Source: Pseudanabaena mucicola str. Chao 1806 (GTDB lineage: Bacteria; Cyanobacteriota; Cyanobacteriia; Pseudanabaenales; Pseudanabaenaceae). From it: a stretch of 64,000 nucleotides of DNA. A program made the position numbers and the translations under genes. The DNA lies in the NCBI RefSeq assembly GCF_030323025.1, contig NZ_CP097329.1, forward strand, positions 1,953,001 to 2,017,000, given 5' to 3'. Shown here in pieces: positions 19,324-27,581 of the stretch; within the stretch, counting starts at the first letter, position 1; the number at the start of each line of letters is the position of its first letter. The notes beneath the pieces were generated by a model. That model did no database searches. It saw nothing but the letters and a program-made list of their open reading frames with translations, and was not told the origin of the DNA.

Positions 19324-19559
19324 GCGCTCATCCCAGCAAAACTACGCACTTCTTCATTAGCTAAAAATGCAGCATATAAAAGGCTTGCTTTTATATCTTC
19401 TAGTTCAAGATCAGGGTACTCCTCAAGAATTTCCATGGGTGTTAATCCATTAGCGATCAGACTGAGTACAAGGGAAACTGTAATTCTCATTCCACGGAGA
19501 CAGGCTCTGCCTCCCATGATTTGTGGGTTGAATGTAATTCGTTCAAATATTTTCTGCAT
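19320..19559 (-). CDS. DUF433 antitoxin-like protein
   Basis: A 79-residue protein: ERITFNPQIMGGRACLRGMRITVSLVL, then GLTPMEILEEYPDLELEDIKASLLYAAF. This is the DUF433 winged-helix pattern, normally the antitoxin and repressor partner of a DUF5615 toxin. The toxin frame overlaps its stop codon by 4 nt, the standard arrangement. The antitoxin is intact while the toxin is interrupted, the usual direction of decay in such pairs. Confidence 0.85.
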   Translation of the reverse strand: MQKIFERITFNPQIMGGRACLRGMRITVSLVLSLIANGLTPMEILEEYPDLELEDIKASLLYAAFLANEEVRSFAGMSA

Positions 19560-19606
19560 ATTTTACATCTCAATATATTCAAGATTTTCAAGTATCTTAA
19601 TTCATC

Positions 19607-20257
19607 CTACCCTTGAAACTGCTGCATTAGCCATGCGGTGACGGTGGATTGATTAGCTTGGCGACTGCGTTCGAGAGCTTGTTCTAAGATTTCGAGTTTG
19701 AGTCCAGAGAGAACTAGGGATTGGCGAATATGATGACTGCTTCCATCTGGGGCGATCGCAAAGACGTAGATTTTCATAGTTTGGACATTGACAATCCAAT
19801 ATTCTTTGATGCCTAGTTCTTCGTATTGCAGGCGTTTTGTACCTAGGTCATCGTTGAAGGTGGTGTCAGATATTTCGATAACGAGATCGGGTAAGGGATA
19901 TTGCTCAAGATCAATGATGCGCGTTCCCCAAGCGATCGCATCGGCATTGTCCCCAATGTAATAGGAGACATCGGGCTGAAATTCAGTTTTTCCGCTTTGG
20001 CGATAGGAACAGCAATCATGTCCATTGAGTGGAATGCCTTGTATTGAGGCAAACAGCCCCACACTCATAATGACGATCATGTGAACTTTGGCGTGATCGG
20101 AACCTGTGGATATATCTTCAAATCTCATTTGCTGTTTGTAATAGTAGCTTTTGCATTTGGCACTATCGGGCGCATCGCAGATCTCCACAAATTCTGTCCA
20201 AGGGGCGCTAATCCATGTGTTTAGATGATTTGAGGCTGGTTTGAGTAATGTATTCAT
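19607..20257 (-). CDS. Uma2-family PD-(D/E)XK endonuclease
   Basis: A 216-residue Uma2 (DUF820) protein. The core reads TEFQPDVSYYIG (~90-101), LPDLVIEISDTTFNDDLGTKRLQYEELGIKEYW (~122-154), with Asp, Glu and Lys in the nuclease arrangement, and IVNVQTMKIYVF. Uma2 genes are numerous in cyanobacteria and are thought to be mobile or selfish nucleases; targets are unknown. It lies inside the segment that separates the two halves of recJ. Confidence 0.88.
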   Translation of the reverse strand: MNTLLKPASNHLNTWISAPWTEFVEICDAPDSAKCKSYYYKQQMRFEDISTGSDHAKVHMIVIMSVGLFASIQGIPLNGHDCCSYRQSGKTEFQPDVSYYIGDNADAIAWGTRIIDLEQYPLPDLVIEISDTTFNDDLGTKRLQYEELGIKEYWIVNVQTMKIYVFAIAPDGSSHHIRQSLVLSGLKLEILEQALERSRQANQSTVTAWLMQQFQG

Positions 20258-20307
20258 AATGACTTTGCCTATCTTAAGCTTTATAATAGCAACTTAAAAA
20301 AGGGTGA

Positions 20308-21483
20308 CTATACTTCTGTTATTTGGTACTCTCCCCCCTTGGAAGAAGTATAGAGAGTATCTTGCACCTCCCGATCAACAATTACTAAAACTCGCTCTTG
20401 CGTAATGTCAAAACCTTCTGATTTCCGTTTTCGCATATAGGCGATCGCCTCCTGTTCAATTTCTTGGCAGAGTTTTTGACGCTCTTTATTAGTCGCTTCA
20501 CATTCTTGTGCCAAGGCGATCGCTTGCCCCATATCATCATTGGTTAAAAGGTCTATTACCGTCTGCGGATTGCCAATTCTGCCGATCGCATTAATTCGAG
20601 GGCCTAAACCAAAGCCGATTGCTTCAGGTTTTAGCCCAGTTTGTTTATCCTTAGCAATGCCTGTTTCGTTGATTAGGGCAATAATGCCGATTACCTTCGA
20701 TTGCGATAGCAAGCGCAAACCTTTTTTGACCAAACGACGATTGATGTCTGTGAGTGAGGCAAGATCAGCGATCGTGCCAAGGGTAAATAATTCTAATAAT
20801 GGATTTTCTAGCTCGGCACGTTTACCAAAGCGATCGCTTAATTCCAATGCCAGCACATAGGCAACGCCCACCCCCGCGATCGCTGCGTAGGGAGAATTGG
20901 GATCGACTTGGTACTTAGGATTGAGGATTGCCGTCGCAGGAGGGATTTTGCTGGGGTCTTCGGGGACTTCATGGTGATCAGTGACAATTACAGAAATATT
21001 TAAGGAATTTGCTAAAGCGATCGCATCATAAGCGGCAATGCCATTATCCACAGTAATTATTAATTTCACATCACGTTCATGGCAATCTCGGACAATGCGT
21101 GGATTGATCCCGTAGCCCTCAGACATCCGACTGGGAATTTCGTACTCCACATTTGCCCCTAACAACCGTAAAGTCCGAATCAACAAAGCCGTACTCGTCA
21201 TACCATCGACATCATAATCACCGCAGATGGTAATGCGATCTCCATTTTGAATAGCCTGCTCAATTTGATCAATACTAATCATTAAGTCAGGAAATTCCTG
21301 TTTAGGATCTGGTAACTCCTCTAAATCAGGATCAAGGAATATCCTCGCAGCTTCAGGGGTATTGATACCACGATTTAGTAAAACCTGTGCGACTATGGGA
21401 GAAAGTCCTGTAGCATTGGCGATCGCTTCCGATAAATCTGGTTGTGAAGCGGAAATCTGCCATCGTTGTTGAGGTAAACTCAT
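20308..21483 (-). CDS. recJ: RecJ single-strand exonuclease, N-terminal half only
   Basis: 391 residues covering the RecJ DHH domain: ICGDYDVDGMTSTALL (~86-101), IITVDNGIAAYDAI, VIVTDHHEVPEDP (the DHH motif), IAGVGVAYVLALEL and FGLGPRINAIGRI. The RecJ homology ends at VLVIVDRE near residue 372. In intact proteins WHHGVIG follows almost at once; here 19 unrelated residues (VQDTLYTSSKGGEYQITEV) lead to a stop. The missing DHHA1/OB/C-terminal part is encoded at 16929-18953 in a chimera. RecJ is a 5'-3' exonuclease in recombination and mismatch repair. DHH catalytic residues are complete, but DHHA1 normally helps grip DNA, so this half alone is probably weak or inactive. Confidence 0.9.
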   Translation of the reverse strand: MSLPQQRWQISASQPDLSEAIANATGLSPIVAQVLLNRGINTPEAARIFLDPDLEELPDPKQEFPDLMISIDQIEQAIQNGDRITICGDYDVDGMTSTALLIRTLRLLGANVEYEIPSRMSEGYGINPRIVRDCHERDVKLIITVDNGIAAYDAIALANSLNISVIVTDHHEVPEDPSKIPPATAILNPKYQVDPNSPYAAIAGVGVAYVLALELSDRFGKRAELENPLLELFTLGTIADLASLTDINRRLVKKGLRLLSQSKVIGIIALINETGIAKDKQTGLKPEAIGFGLGPRINAIGRIGNPQTVIDLLTNDDMGQAIALAQECEATNKERQKLCQEIEQEAIAYMRKRKSEGFDITQERVLVIVDREVQDTLYTSSKGGEYQITEV

Positions 21484-21541
21484 GGGAACAATAATATAAT
21501 TGTTAAGAATGTCTTAAAATTCGTTGCGAGTCCGATAACTA

Positions 21542-22657
21542 ATGAGGACTATTCCAACATTACCTGAATCAACCCTCCAACTCCTACTATTCATTGACGA
21601 TCGCCCTAAGGCAAAGGATTTAGTCAAGGAAGTAGAGGAATTTTTGCAAAGAGAAAAAGCTTGTCCATCGGAACTACAAATCATCAATGTCGCAGGGCAA
21701 CCACAATTAGCAGAGCTATTTAAAGTGGTAATGTCGCCTGCATTGCTTAAGCTATCACCTTTACCGCGACAAACGATCGCGGGCAAAAATCTCATAAAGC
21801 AATTAGAAAACTGTTGGGATACATGGAAACAACAGGTACTAGAACAATCTGCCCATAATTATCCACCTGAGCTATCCCAAAATATTGAATATATGACTGA
21901 GCTAGCACATTTAGCGGATGATGTTTTTCGTTTGTCACAGGAAAAAGCCGAAATCGAGGAGCAATTGCGCTTTAAGGATCGCGTCCTTGGCATGTTGGCG
22001 CATGATTTACGCAATCCTTTAACAGCTATTTTATTAGCGATCGATACGATCGAAAAAAGTGGGGAAAAGATTGATCCGCAAATGGTGTCGCGTTTACTCA
22101 AACATGCCCGTAATAAAGCGCGAGATGCAGACAATATGATTACCGATATTCTCGAGGCAGGAAGGGGAGCTAATGCACAATTTCGGACTCAACGCCAAAA
22201 AATTCAGTTTGATCAGCTTTGTCATAGTGTCATTAGTGATTTTTATTTCAACAAATGTTTAGAGGGGAAAATGCAAAAGCTTATCAAGGATATCCCCACC
22301 GATCTTCCACCTGTCTATATCGATCAGGAAAAAATTCGACAAGTTTTAATTAATCTTTTAGGTAATGCCACCAAGTACACACCTGAGGGCGGCAAAATTG
22401 AGATCACTGTGATGCATCGTACGGCTCAAAAAATTGAAGTTAGTATTACTGATAATGGACCCGGAATTCCTGCGGAATTGCGCGATCGCGTTTTCGAGGA
22501 GCGTTATCGCCTAGAACGCGATGATGATGCAGATGGTTATGGTATTGGTTTATCTCTCTGTCGGCGGATTATTACTGCTCACTATGGTCATATTTGGGTT
22601 GATGATGCGATCGGTAAAAAAGGCAGTTGTTTCCGCTTTACGCTACCTGTCTACTAA
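21542..22657 (+). CDS. sasA: Adaptive-response sensory kinase SasA
   Basis: A 371-residue clock-output histidine kinase. The N-terminal ~95 residues are the KaiB-like thioredoxin fold that binds KaiC (LQLLLFIDDRPKAKDLVKEV, KLSPLPRQTIAGKNL). The dimerisation helix follows (LGMLAHDLRNPLTAIL, phospho-His ~155), then the ATPase domain: NLLGNATKYTPEGG, DNGPGIP and YGIGLSLCRRI. In cyanobacteria SasA phosphorylates RpaA to convey circadian time. The kai genes are not in the window. It is read divergently from recJ with only 58 bp between the starts. Confidence 0.95.
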   Translation: MRTIPTLPESTLQLLLFIDDRPKAKDLVKEVEEFLQREKACPSELQIINVAGQPQLAELFKVVMSPALLKLSPLPRQTIAGKNLIKQLENCWDTWKQQVLEQSAHNYPPELSQNIEYMTELAHLADDVFRLSQEKAEIEEQLRFKDRVLGMLAHDLRNPLTAILLAIDTIEKSGEKIDPQMVSRLLKHARNKARDADNMITDILEAGRGANAQFRTQRQKIQFDQLCHSVISDFYFNKCLEGKMQKLIKDIPTDLPPVYIDQEKIRQVLINLLGNATKYTPEGGKIEITVMHRTAQKIEVSITDNGPGIPAELRDRVFEERYRLERDDDADGYGIGLSLCRRIITAHYGHIWVDDAIGKKGSCFRFTLPVY

Positions 22658-22662
22658 AAGCT

Positions 22663-23388
22663 CTACCAGTTCACATTTGCCGAAGCAGTAATAACGATGG
22701 GATGCAACCAGCGAAATAAGACAACGGTGATGGCAACACCAATATAAGCAGGACGGATAAATTCTTTTAAAACTAACTGTTGACGACCTTGGGCGATCGC
22801 TAGAAATGGCACAACAGAAGTCCGTTCCTTGAGCGCTAGAAATGCATCCCCATGACGCTTAAATAAACGATGATCCCCATGCCAAACTGCAAATGAATGG
22901 TAACTAACTAGAGCGATCGCTGTGGTCAGAGCAAAAGATGTACCGAGCCAGAGCGTATGGGCAAAGCACCAAAGAGTCATCCCAATTAGCTGGGGATGGC
23001 GACTGATGCGCGTGATCCCCGTCTCAAATAAATGCACCTGTGGCTTTTGGATCGCCGCAACTTCTCCTAGATTGAATGTCGCTGGATAGAGAAATAAAAA
23101 GGCGATCGCCGATACGCCTAAAACAAACTCATGAATTCCTGAAATCCCTTGCACATTCCACAACTGCACCCCGTCATAGCGGTGGTTGAAGTAAAAAATA
23201 AATAGGACGACTGCAAGGGGAATACTTACTAAGGCAAACAAAACTCGGTATAGCCTCTCTCCAATCTTTGACTCCGCCCAAATCCGTAATGCGGCAAGCC
23301 CACTATGGGCGATCGCAAAAGTCAAAATCAAACTCAACATCACAAAATGAGTGGCATAGCTAGAAAAGAAAGTGCTAAAAGAGGTCAT
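22663..23388 (-). CDS. NnrU / 15-cis-zeta-carotene isomerase (Z-ISO) family membrane protein
   Basis: About 241 residues with five to six membrane helices. The family pattern is visible: HSGLAALRIWAESKIGERLYRVLFA, then the haem-ligand region GITRISRHPQLIGMTLWCFAHTLW and AVWHGDHRLFKRHGDAFLALKE. In plants and some cyanobacteria this family is Z-ISO, which converts 9,15,9'-cis- to 9,9'-cis-zeta-carotene; other bacterial NnrU proteins are linked to nitrogen-oxide metabolism. Cyanobacterial context favours Z-ISO. The start at 23388 (MTSFSTFF) is preferred to 23418. Its stop is 5 bp from the convergent sasA stop. Confidence 0.8.
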   Translation of the reverse strand: MTSFSTFFSSYATHFVMLSLILTFAIAHSGLAALRIWAESKIGERLYRVLFALVSIPLAVVLFIFYFNHRYDGVQLWNVQGISGIHEFVLGVSAIAFLFLYPATFNLGEVAAIQKPQVHLFETGITRISRHPQLIGMTLWCFAHTLWLGTSFALTTAIALVSYHSFAVWHGDHRLFKRHGDAFLALKERTSVVPFLAIAQGRQQLVLKEFIRPAYIGVAITVVLFRWLHPIVITASANVNW

Positions 23389-23451
23389 GTTAACTGAGTT
23401 GAAAATTATAAAAAACAAGTCCTGCGTAATAAATTTTAACTTTTATTGCAG

Positions 23452-23706
23452 CTAGCCATACTTTAGTTTGAAGCGTAAAATTGTGAGATTCAAAACAAGT
23501 GTCACTCCATTTGCAATGTAAATCGGCTCAGCCTTGACCAAGAGCCCATAAACTAGCCAAAGAGTGATCCCCGCAATGAAAGTAATTAACATTGGTAAAG
23601 AAATATCCTTAGTCGATCGCGATCGCCAGACTTGGATTACCTGAGGTAAAAATGCAAGGGTTGTTAAAGTCGCAGCCGTAAATCCAAGAATATTAATAAA
23701 GTTCAT
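23452..23706 (-). CDS. SemiSWEET-type PQ-loop sugar transporter
   Basis: An 84-residue three-helix protein with the PQ motif in LTTLAFLPQVIQVWRSRSTKDIS (~17-39), the Trp/Asn-containing helix TLWLVYGLLVKAEPIYIANGV and a final hydrophobic helix. SemiSWEETs work as dimers and move sugars across the inner membrane. Length is normal. It is read divergently from coaE, and the shared leader contains a large palindrome. Confidence 0.9.
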   Translation of the reverse strand: MNFINILGFTAATLTTLAFLPQVIQVWRSRSTKDISLPMLITFIAGITLWLVYGLLVKAEPIYIANGVTLVLNLTILRFKLKYG

Positions 23707-23713
23707 AAGTCAC

Positions 23714-23774
23714 TTAAATAGGCTAATTTGAGAATGTTTAGCTTTGTCAAAGATTCTCAAATTAGCCTATTTAA
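23714..23774. promoter_or_regulatory. 22-bp perfect inverted repeat between divergent semiSWEET and coaE starts
   Basis: Arms 23714-23735 and 23753-23774 are exact complements; the 17-nt loop contains a second small stem (CTTT/AAAG). Both neighbours start outward from here, so it is not a terminator. The right arm ends 4 nt before the coaE ATG at 23779 and covers the place where its ribosome binding site would be. In RNA it could block or time translation of coaE. It may instead be a repeat copy that landed here. Confidence 0.6.
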
Positions 23775-23778
23775 ACAC

Positions 23779-24399
23779 ATGACCCAACGCATTATCGGCA
23801 TCACAGGAGGCATTGCCACAGGTAAAACTACGGTTTCTGATTATCTGCACGATACCTATGGTTTACCGATTCTGGATGCAGATATTTACGCTAGACAAGC
23901 TCTAACAGGCGATCGCCTCGCAAAACTTAGCGATCGTTACGGCAAGTTAATCCTAGATCAACAAGGCAACCTTGATCGCCGTAAACTAGGAACAATTGTT
24001 TTTGAGAGTGTGAGCGAACGTAAATGGCTCGAATCCTTAATTCATCCATATGTTCAAGAATGCCTATTAAATGAGTCGCATCGCCTTGCCCCAGCAACTG
24101 TCATCATGGTGATCCCTTTACTATTTGAGGCAAAAATGGAGAACTTAGTCACCGAAATTTGGACAATCACCTGCGATCCCAAAGAACAACTCCAAAGACT
24201 CATGAAACGTAATCATTTATTAGAATCCGAAGCAAAACAAAGAATTTCTAGTCAAATGTCTCAATCGGAAAAAATCGAACTTGCAGATGTGGTGATTGTT
24301 AACTCTGACAATACCCAAGAATTATTCTTTCAAGTTGATCAGGCATTGTTTAATTCTCCACTTGAAGTACAGTTTTCATTAGCTCATTGTCACGCTTGA
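23779..24399 (+). CDS. coaE: Dephospho-CoA kinase
   Basis: A P-loop kinase for the last step of coenzyme A synthesis. MTQRIIGITGGIATGKTTVSDYL gives the Walker A motif, followed by LPILDADIYARQAL, and VIMVIPLLFEAKME at ~115. The C-terminus has the lid residues (RNHLLESEAKQRISSQM) and ADVVIVNSDN. The ATG at 23779 is chosen because the upstream ATG at 23728 would add 17 residues encoded by the palindrome. Length (206 residues) is then normal. Confidence 0.94.
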   Translation: MTQRIIGITGGIATGKTTVSDYLHDTYGLPILDADIYARQALTGDRLAKLSDRYGKLILDQQGNLDRRKLGTIVFESVSERKWLESLIHPYVQECLLNESHRLAPATVIMVIPLLFEAKMENLVTEIWTITCDPKEQLQRLMKRNHLLESEAKQRISSQMSQSEKIELADVVIVNSDNTQELFFQVDQALFNSPLEVQFSLAHCHA

Positions 24400-24552
24400 C
24401 AAATTAACACATGAAAAATTAACGCATTTTTATCCAAATCACAGCGATCGCCAAATATGTTTCCCATCGAATGGAATAGATGGCAACAATATCTGATGAC
24501 TGTTGCGATCGCTGGATTTAGTTAAAGTTAACGTCATGACACCTTCATGTTA

Positions 24553-24891
24553 TTACTCAGGCTTTTCAGGAGTTGTCGCAGGTAAATTCAGGGGAATGGG
24601 CTTAGCATCAGGAATATTCTTGGTTGATGGAGCAACCTGAGGGACTGGGGCTGTTACGGCTGTTGGGGCTGTGAACCAACCACCACTAAGGACAACGGTT
24701 AAGCCTAAAAATGCTGCTGTCAGGAACCAAGTCACTCGATTGAGAGTTGTTTCTGCACTCTTGGTACTTGAAAATAGTTGTGCCTGACCACTAAAGCCAC
24801 CTAGACCATCACTTTTAGGGCTATGCAATAAAATTAAAACTACTAGGCATACTGCAACCACTGCCCAAACTGCTTTTAAGGTTCCGTACAT
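24553..24891 (-). CDS. secG: Preprotein translocase subunit SecG
   Basis: A 112-residue SecYEG accessory subunit with two membrane helices. The first is AVWAVVAVCLVVLILLHSPKSDGLGG, with the typical PK-DG motif, followed by AQLFSSTKSAETTLNRVTWFL and a second helix. The 40-residue Pro/Thr/Ala-rich tail is longer than in Escherichia coli SecG but common in cyanobacteria. It stands alone between coaE and ntcA. Confidence 0.93.
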   Translation of the reverse strand: MYGTLKAVWAVVAVCLVVLILLHSPKSDGLGGFSGQAQLFSSTKSAETTLNRVTWFLTAAFLGLTVVLSGGWFTAPTAVTAPVPQVAPSTKNIPDAKPIPLNLPATTPEKPE

Positions 24892-24968
24892 TTTAGATAT
24901 GTTTCTTAAAGTATTTGTCTATAAACAGCTTAACGCATTAGCAATTACATTTAGAAATACATAGCATT

Positions 24969-25043
24969 CCTAAATCATTTATAGATTTTTTGGTTTGAGG
25001 AAGCTTAGCCCTAATGGGTGCGTTTCCTCAAACCATTTAGGAT
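24969..25043. repeat. Short palindromic repeat with TCCTAAAT/ATTTAGGA ends
   Basis: TCCTAAAT (24969-24976) and ATTTAGGA (25036-25043) bound an inner palindrome GGTTTGAGGAA/TTCCTCAAACC (24993-25003, 25025-25035). The same ends and inverted structure recur at 34287-34403 and 49189-49276, with different inner sequence. It lies between secG and ntcA and may also end ntcA transcription. Confidence 0.65.
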
Positions 25044-25138
25044 TACTATAAAGCAGTGTTAGATGGTTTCAGAAGGTGTTATCCCTCAAACCATTGAGAC
25101 ACAATAATTTTCACTAAGTAGATAGATATATATTGAAC

Positions 25139-25801
25139 TTATGCAAACTGTTGACCTAATTCGATGGGGTTGTGCACAGTGATGCGTTTTTTAGAAATAG
25201 CAATCATCTTTTGTTTGCGAAGATCTCCAAGTAGTCTAGTAACAGTTACCCGTGTTGAGCCGATCGCCTCCGCGATCGCCTGATGCGAAAGCTTTAAGTC
25301 AATCGTCACACCATCTGAGGAAGGCGTACCAAAGTCACGACAGAGAATTAATAAAAAGCTCACTAGCCTTGATCCCATATCACGATGAGCCAGTGTCTCG
25401 ATCATCATCTCCGTCTGCAAAATCCGTGATGATAAACCGCGCAATAGCACCATCGGTAACTCAGGATCTTCTTTGAGCGCTTTCTCGACTTGATCAATCG
25501 GTACAGAAAGCAACTCCACAGGCGTAAAGGCAACCGCATGATAAAAGCGATCGGAACGATTACCTGTAATTAAGGACAAAACGCCAAAAACACTATTTTC
25601 ACGCAATAGAGCAACGGTGATTTCTTCACCTGCTTCGTAAACTCTCGACAGTTTAACTGCGCCTTTAACCAAAAAGTAAAAACGCTCCGCAGGATCACCA
25701 GGAAAGAAAATTGTCTTACCGCGTTCAAACGTTTCTGTCATGGGTGGAAACATTCCCCCATTCATTTCGCGAAAGACTTCAACAAGAGCACGGTCAGCCA
25801 A
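25139..25801 (-). CDS. ntcA: Global nitrogen regulator NtcA
   Basis: A 220-residue CRP-family activator/repressor that senses 2-oxoglutarate. The cNMP-like domain has [42 protein letters not shown]. The long C helix is [26 protein letters not shown], and the helix-turn-helix is [25 protein letters not shown] (~170-194). The C-terminus ([14 protein letters not shown]) diverges slightly from other NtcAs. It binds GTA-N8-TAC sites; I found no perfect one in the 520 bp upstream. Confidence 0.97.
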   Translation of the reverse strand: MADRALVEVFREMNGGMFPPMTETFERGKTIFFPGDPAERFYFLVKGAVKLSRVYEAGEEITVALLRENSVFGVLSLITGNRSDRFYHAVAFTPVELLSVPIDQVEKALKEDPELPMVLLRGLSSRILQTEMMIETLAHRDMGSRLVSFLLILCRDFGTPSSDGVTIDLKLSHQAIAEAIGSTRVTVTRLLGDLRKQKMIAISKKRITVHNPIELGQQFA

Positions 25802-26321
25802 TCTTATACACCCTCTTTAACCAAAAATAAGAAATAAAAAATGAACTAAAGCAGAGTACAACTAATCGTTGGAGAGTTTACCAAAATAATGGTAGGCATT
25901 GCCTTGAGGCTAAATAACTACCATCTTTATACCTCACCAGCCACATTGAAAGATTTGGTATGGTTTGTTAGGAAAGTATGCCAGCACACAATCAACTTAA
26001 TTTGTTTATGTTAGCTTTCATATACTTTGAAAGTAAGCATTAGCAAAAAGCTAATCTGTACGTATAGCGTAAATGTCTATATCTTAAAAAAATTCTGTAA
26101 AAGTTAAAAATAAACGGTTAGAGCTATTCTTAACTTATTTAGAATTCATCAATATATAGATTCAACCTAGATAAAGTATCTAAAATAATAAGCGATTATT
26201 TCCACTTAAACTTACTACATCATTGTAGTTTGTATCGTGATGCACATTTTTTTAATTAAATATAATTCCGAAATGCAAGCTTTCCAGTTAGAACCATACC
26301 AGAGGTAATTTTTGGGGATCT
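25802..26321. other. Long leader region upstream of ntcA
   Basis: 520 bp without a gene between ntcA and prs, which both read leftward, so it holds the ntcA promoter and the 3' end of prs. It is about 68 % A+T. Small inverted repeats occur at 26014-26032 (CTTTCA/TGAAAG) and 26040-26056 (ATTAGC/GCTAAT). No perfect GTA-N8-TAC was found; GTA-N8-CAC at about 26234 is the closest. Confidence 0.4.
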
Positions 26322-27320
26322 CTACCGAAACATACTACTTACAGAAGTATCTTCATGCACACGCCAAATCGTTTCACCCAATAGGTCAGCAACTGATAAA
26401 ACCCGCAGTTGAGTAAAATAGTTCTCCTGTCTTACAGGAGTGGAGTTAGTCACGATGACTTCTTCAAATACTCCACTGGAAAGTCGCTCGATTGCTGGTG
26501 GTGAAAAAATCGCATGGGTAGCACAGGCATAAACTTGTCTAGCCCCCTCTTTTCTAAGCAGCTTGGCGGCCTCATAAATAGTGCCTGCGGTATCGATCAT
26601 GTCATCGACAAGTACAGCAGTTTTACCCGAAACATCCCCAATTACATTCATCACTTCAGCCACGTTGTGAGTTTGGCGACGCTTATCAATGATGGCTAGG
26701 GGAGCATCATTGAGCTTTTTCGCAAAGGCGCGAGCACGAGCTACGCCTCCCACATCGGGAGAAACCACCACTAAATCGGGGAGTCTCTTTTCGCTGAGAT
26801 AGTCTAACAAAACGGGAGCGCCATAGACGTGGTCACAGGGAATATCAAAATATCCCTGAATCTGTGCTGAGTGCAAATCCATAGCAATAACGCGATCAGC
26901 TCCAGATTGCACAATCAAGTTAGCCACTAGTTTTGCGGTGATCGATTCACGTCCTGCGGTTTTGCGATCAGCGCGAGCATAACCGTAATAGGGCATCACG
27001 GCGGTAATTTGCCTTGCCGATGCACGACGGCAAGCATCAATCATAATTAACAATTCAGTCAAATTGTCATTAACAGGGCGACAGGTAGGTTGGAGCAAAT
27101 AAACATCACAACCCCGAATCGATTCCTGTACTTGCACATAGACTTCCCCATCGGCGAAATTTTTTCGCACCATAGGACCGAGTTCTATACCTAAATAACG
27201 GGAAATCTCTTGGGCAAGTGGTAAGTTTGCCGAGCCAGCAAACAGCCTCAGTCGATCTTCACCACTATTAAGAGATGGTAATCTGTGAAGTCCGTGCCTA
27301 GTAGTCGTTAAGTGTGTCAC
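26322..27320 (-). CDS. prs: Ribose-phosphate pyrophosphokinase
   Basis: A 332-residue enzyme making PRPP from ribose 5-phosphate and ATP for nucleotides, histidine and tryptophan. Motifs: LRLFAGSANLPLAQEI, VRKNFADGEVYVQVQESIRG, VMPYYGYARADRK, the metal/ribose site AMDLHSAQIQGYFDIPCDHV, and the PRPP loop VLVDDMIDTAGTIYEAA (~230). The first 20 residues extend past the conserved core, as in other cyanobacterial Prs. It stands alone, with ntcA downstream and ftsZ upstream. Confidence 0.96.
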   Translation of the reverse strand: MTHLTTTRHGLHRLPSLNSGEDRLRLFAGSANLPLAQEISRYLGIELGPMVRKNFADGEVYVQVQESIRGCDVYLLQPTCRPVNDNLTELLIMIDACRRASARQITAVMPYYGYARADRKTAGRESITAKLVANLIVQSGADRVIAMDLHSAQIQGYFDIPCDHVYGAPVLLDYLSEKRLPDLVVVSPDVGGVARARAFAKKLNDAPLAIIDKRRQTHNVAEVMNVIGDVSGKTAVLVDDMIDTAGTIYEAAKLLRKEGARQVYACATHAIFSPPAIERLSSGVFEEVIVTNSTPVRQENYFTQLRVLSVADLLGETIWRVHEDTSVSSMFR

Positions 27321-27513
27321 TGCAATTTATTGGGAGGTAACATAGCCATCTACTTACTATTGTCACGCCTAATCCGCTATTCTCAGCATCTGTTTACGAT
27401 TAAATTAGATTATTTTTTGCGGGTTGAGATCGCTTATCCGGATAAAAAACTATGTCAAGCATCATCTGTTCATGATTAGGATTGCTAAGTTACAGGGATT
27501 GGCAATGAATTGA

Positions 27514-27572
27514 AATCACAGAAAACTTTTGAAAGCTTAGCAAAGAGAAGCTTTCAAAAGTTTTCTGTGATT
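27514..27572 (-). terminator. 25-bp perfect hairpin after ftsZ
   Basis: Arms 27514-27538 and 27548-27572 are exact complements with a 9-nt loop, starting 10 bp past the ftsZ stop. It is well placed as the ftsZ terminator, and its length resembles the other 20-25-bp palindromes of this window. Confidence 0.75.
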
Positions 27573-27581
27573 ATTAGATTG

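Noticed and set aside
25802-26321. NtcA autoregulatory site GTA-N8-TAC upstream of ntcA
   Set aside because: No perfect match found by eye; the closest (GTA-N8-CAC near 26234) is too weak to call.
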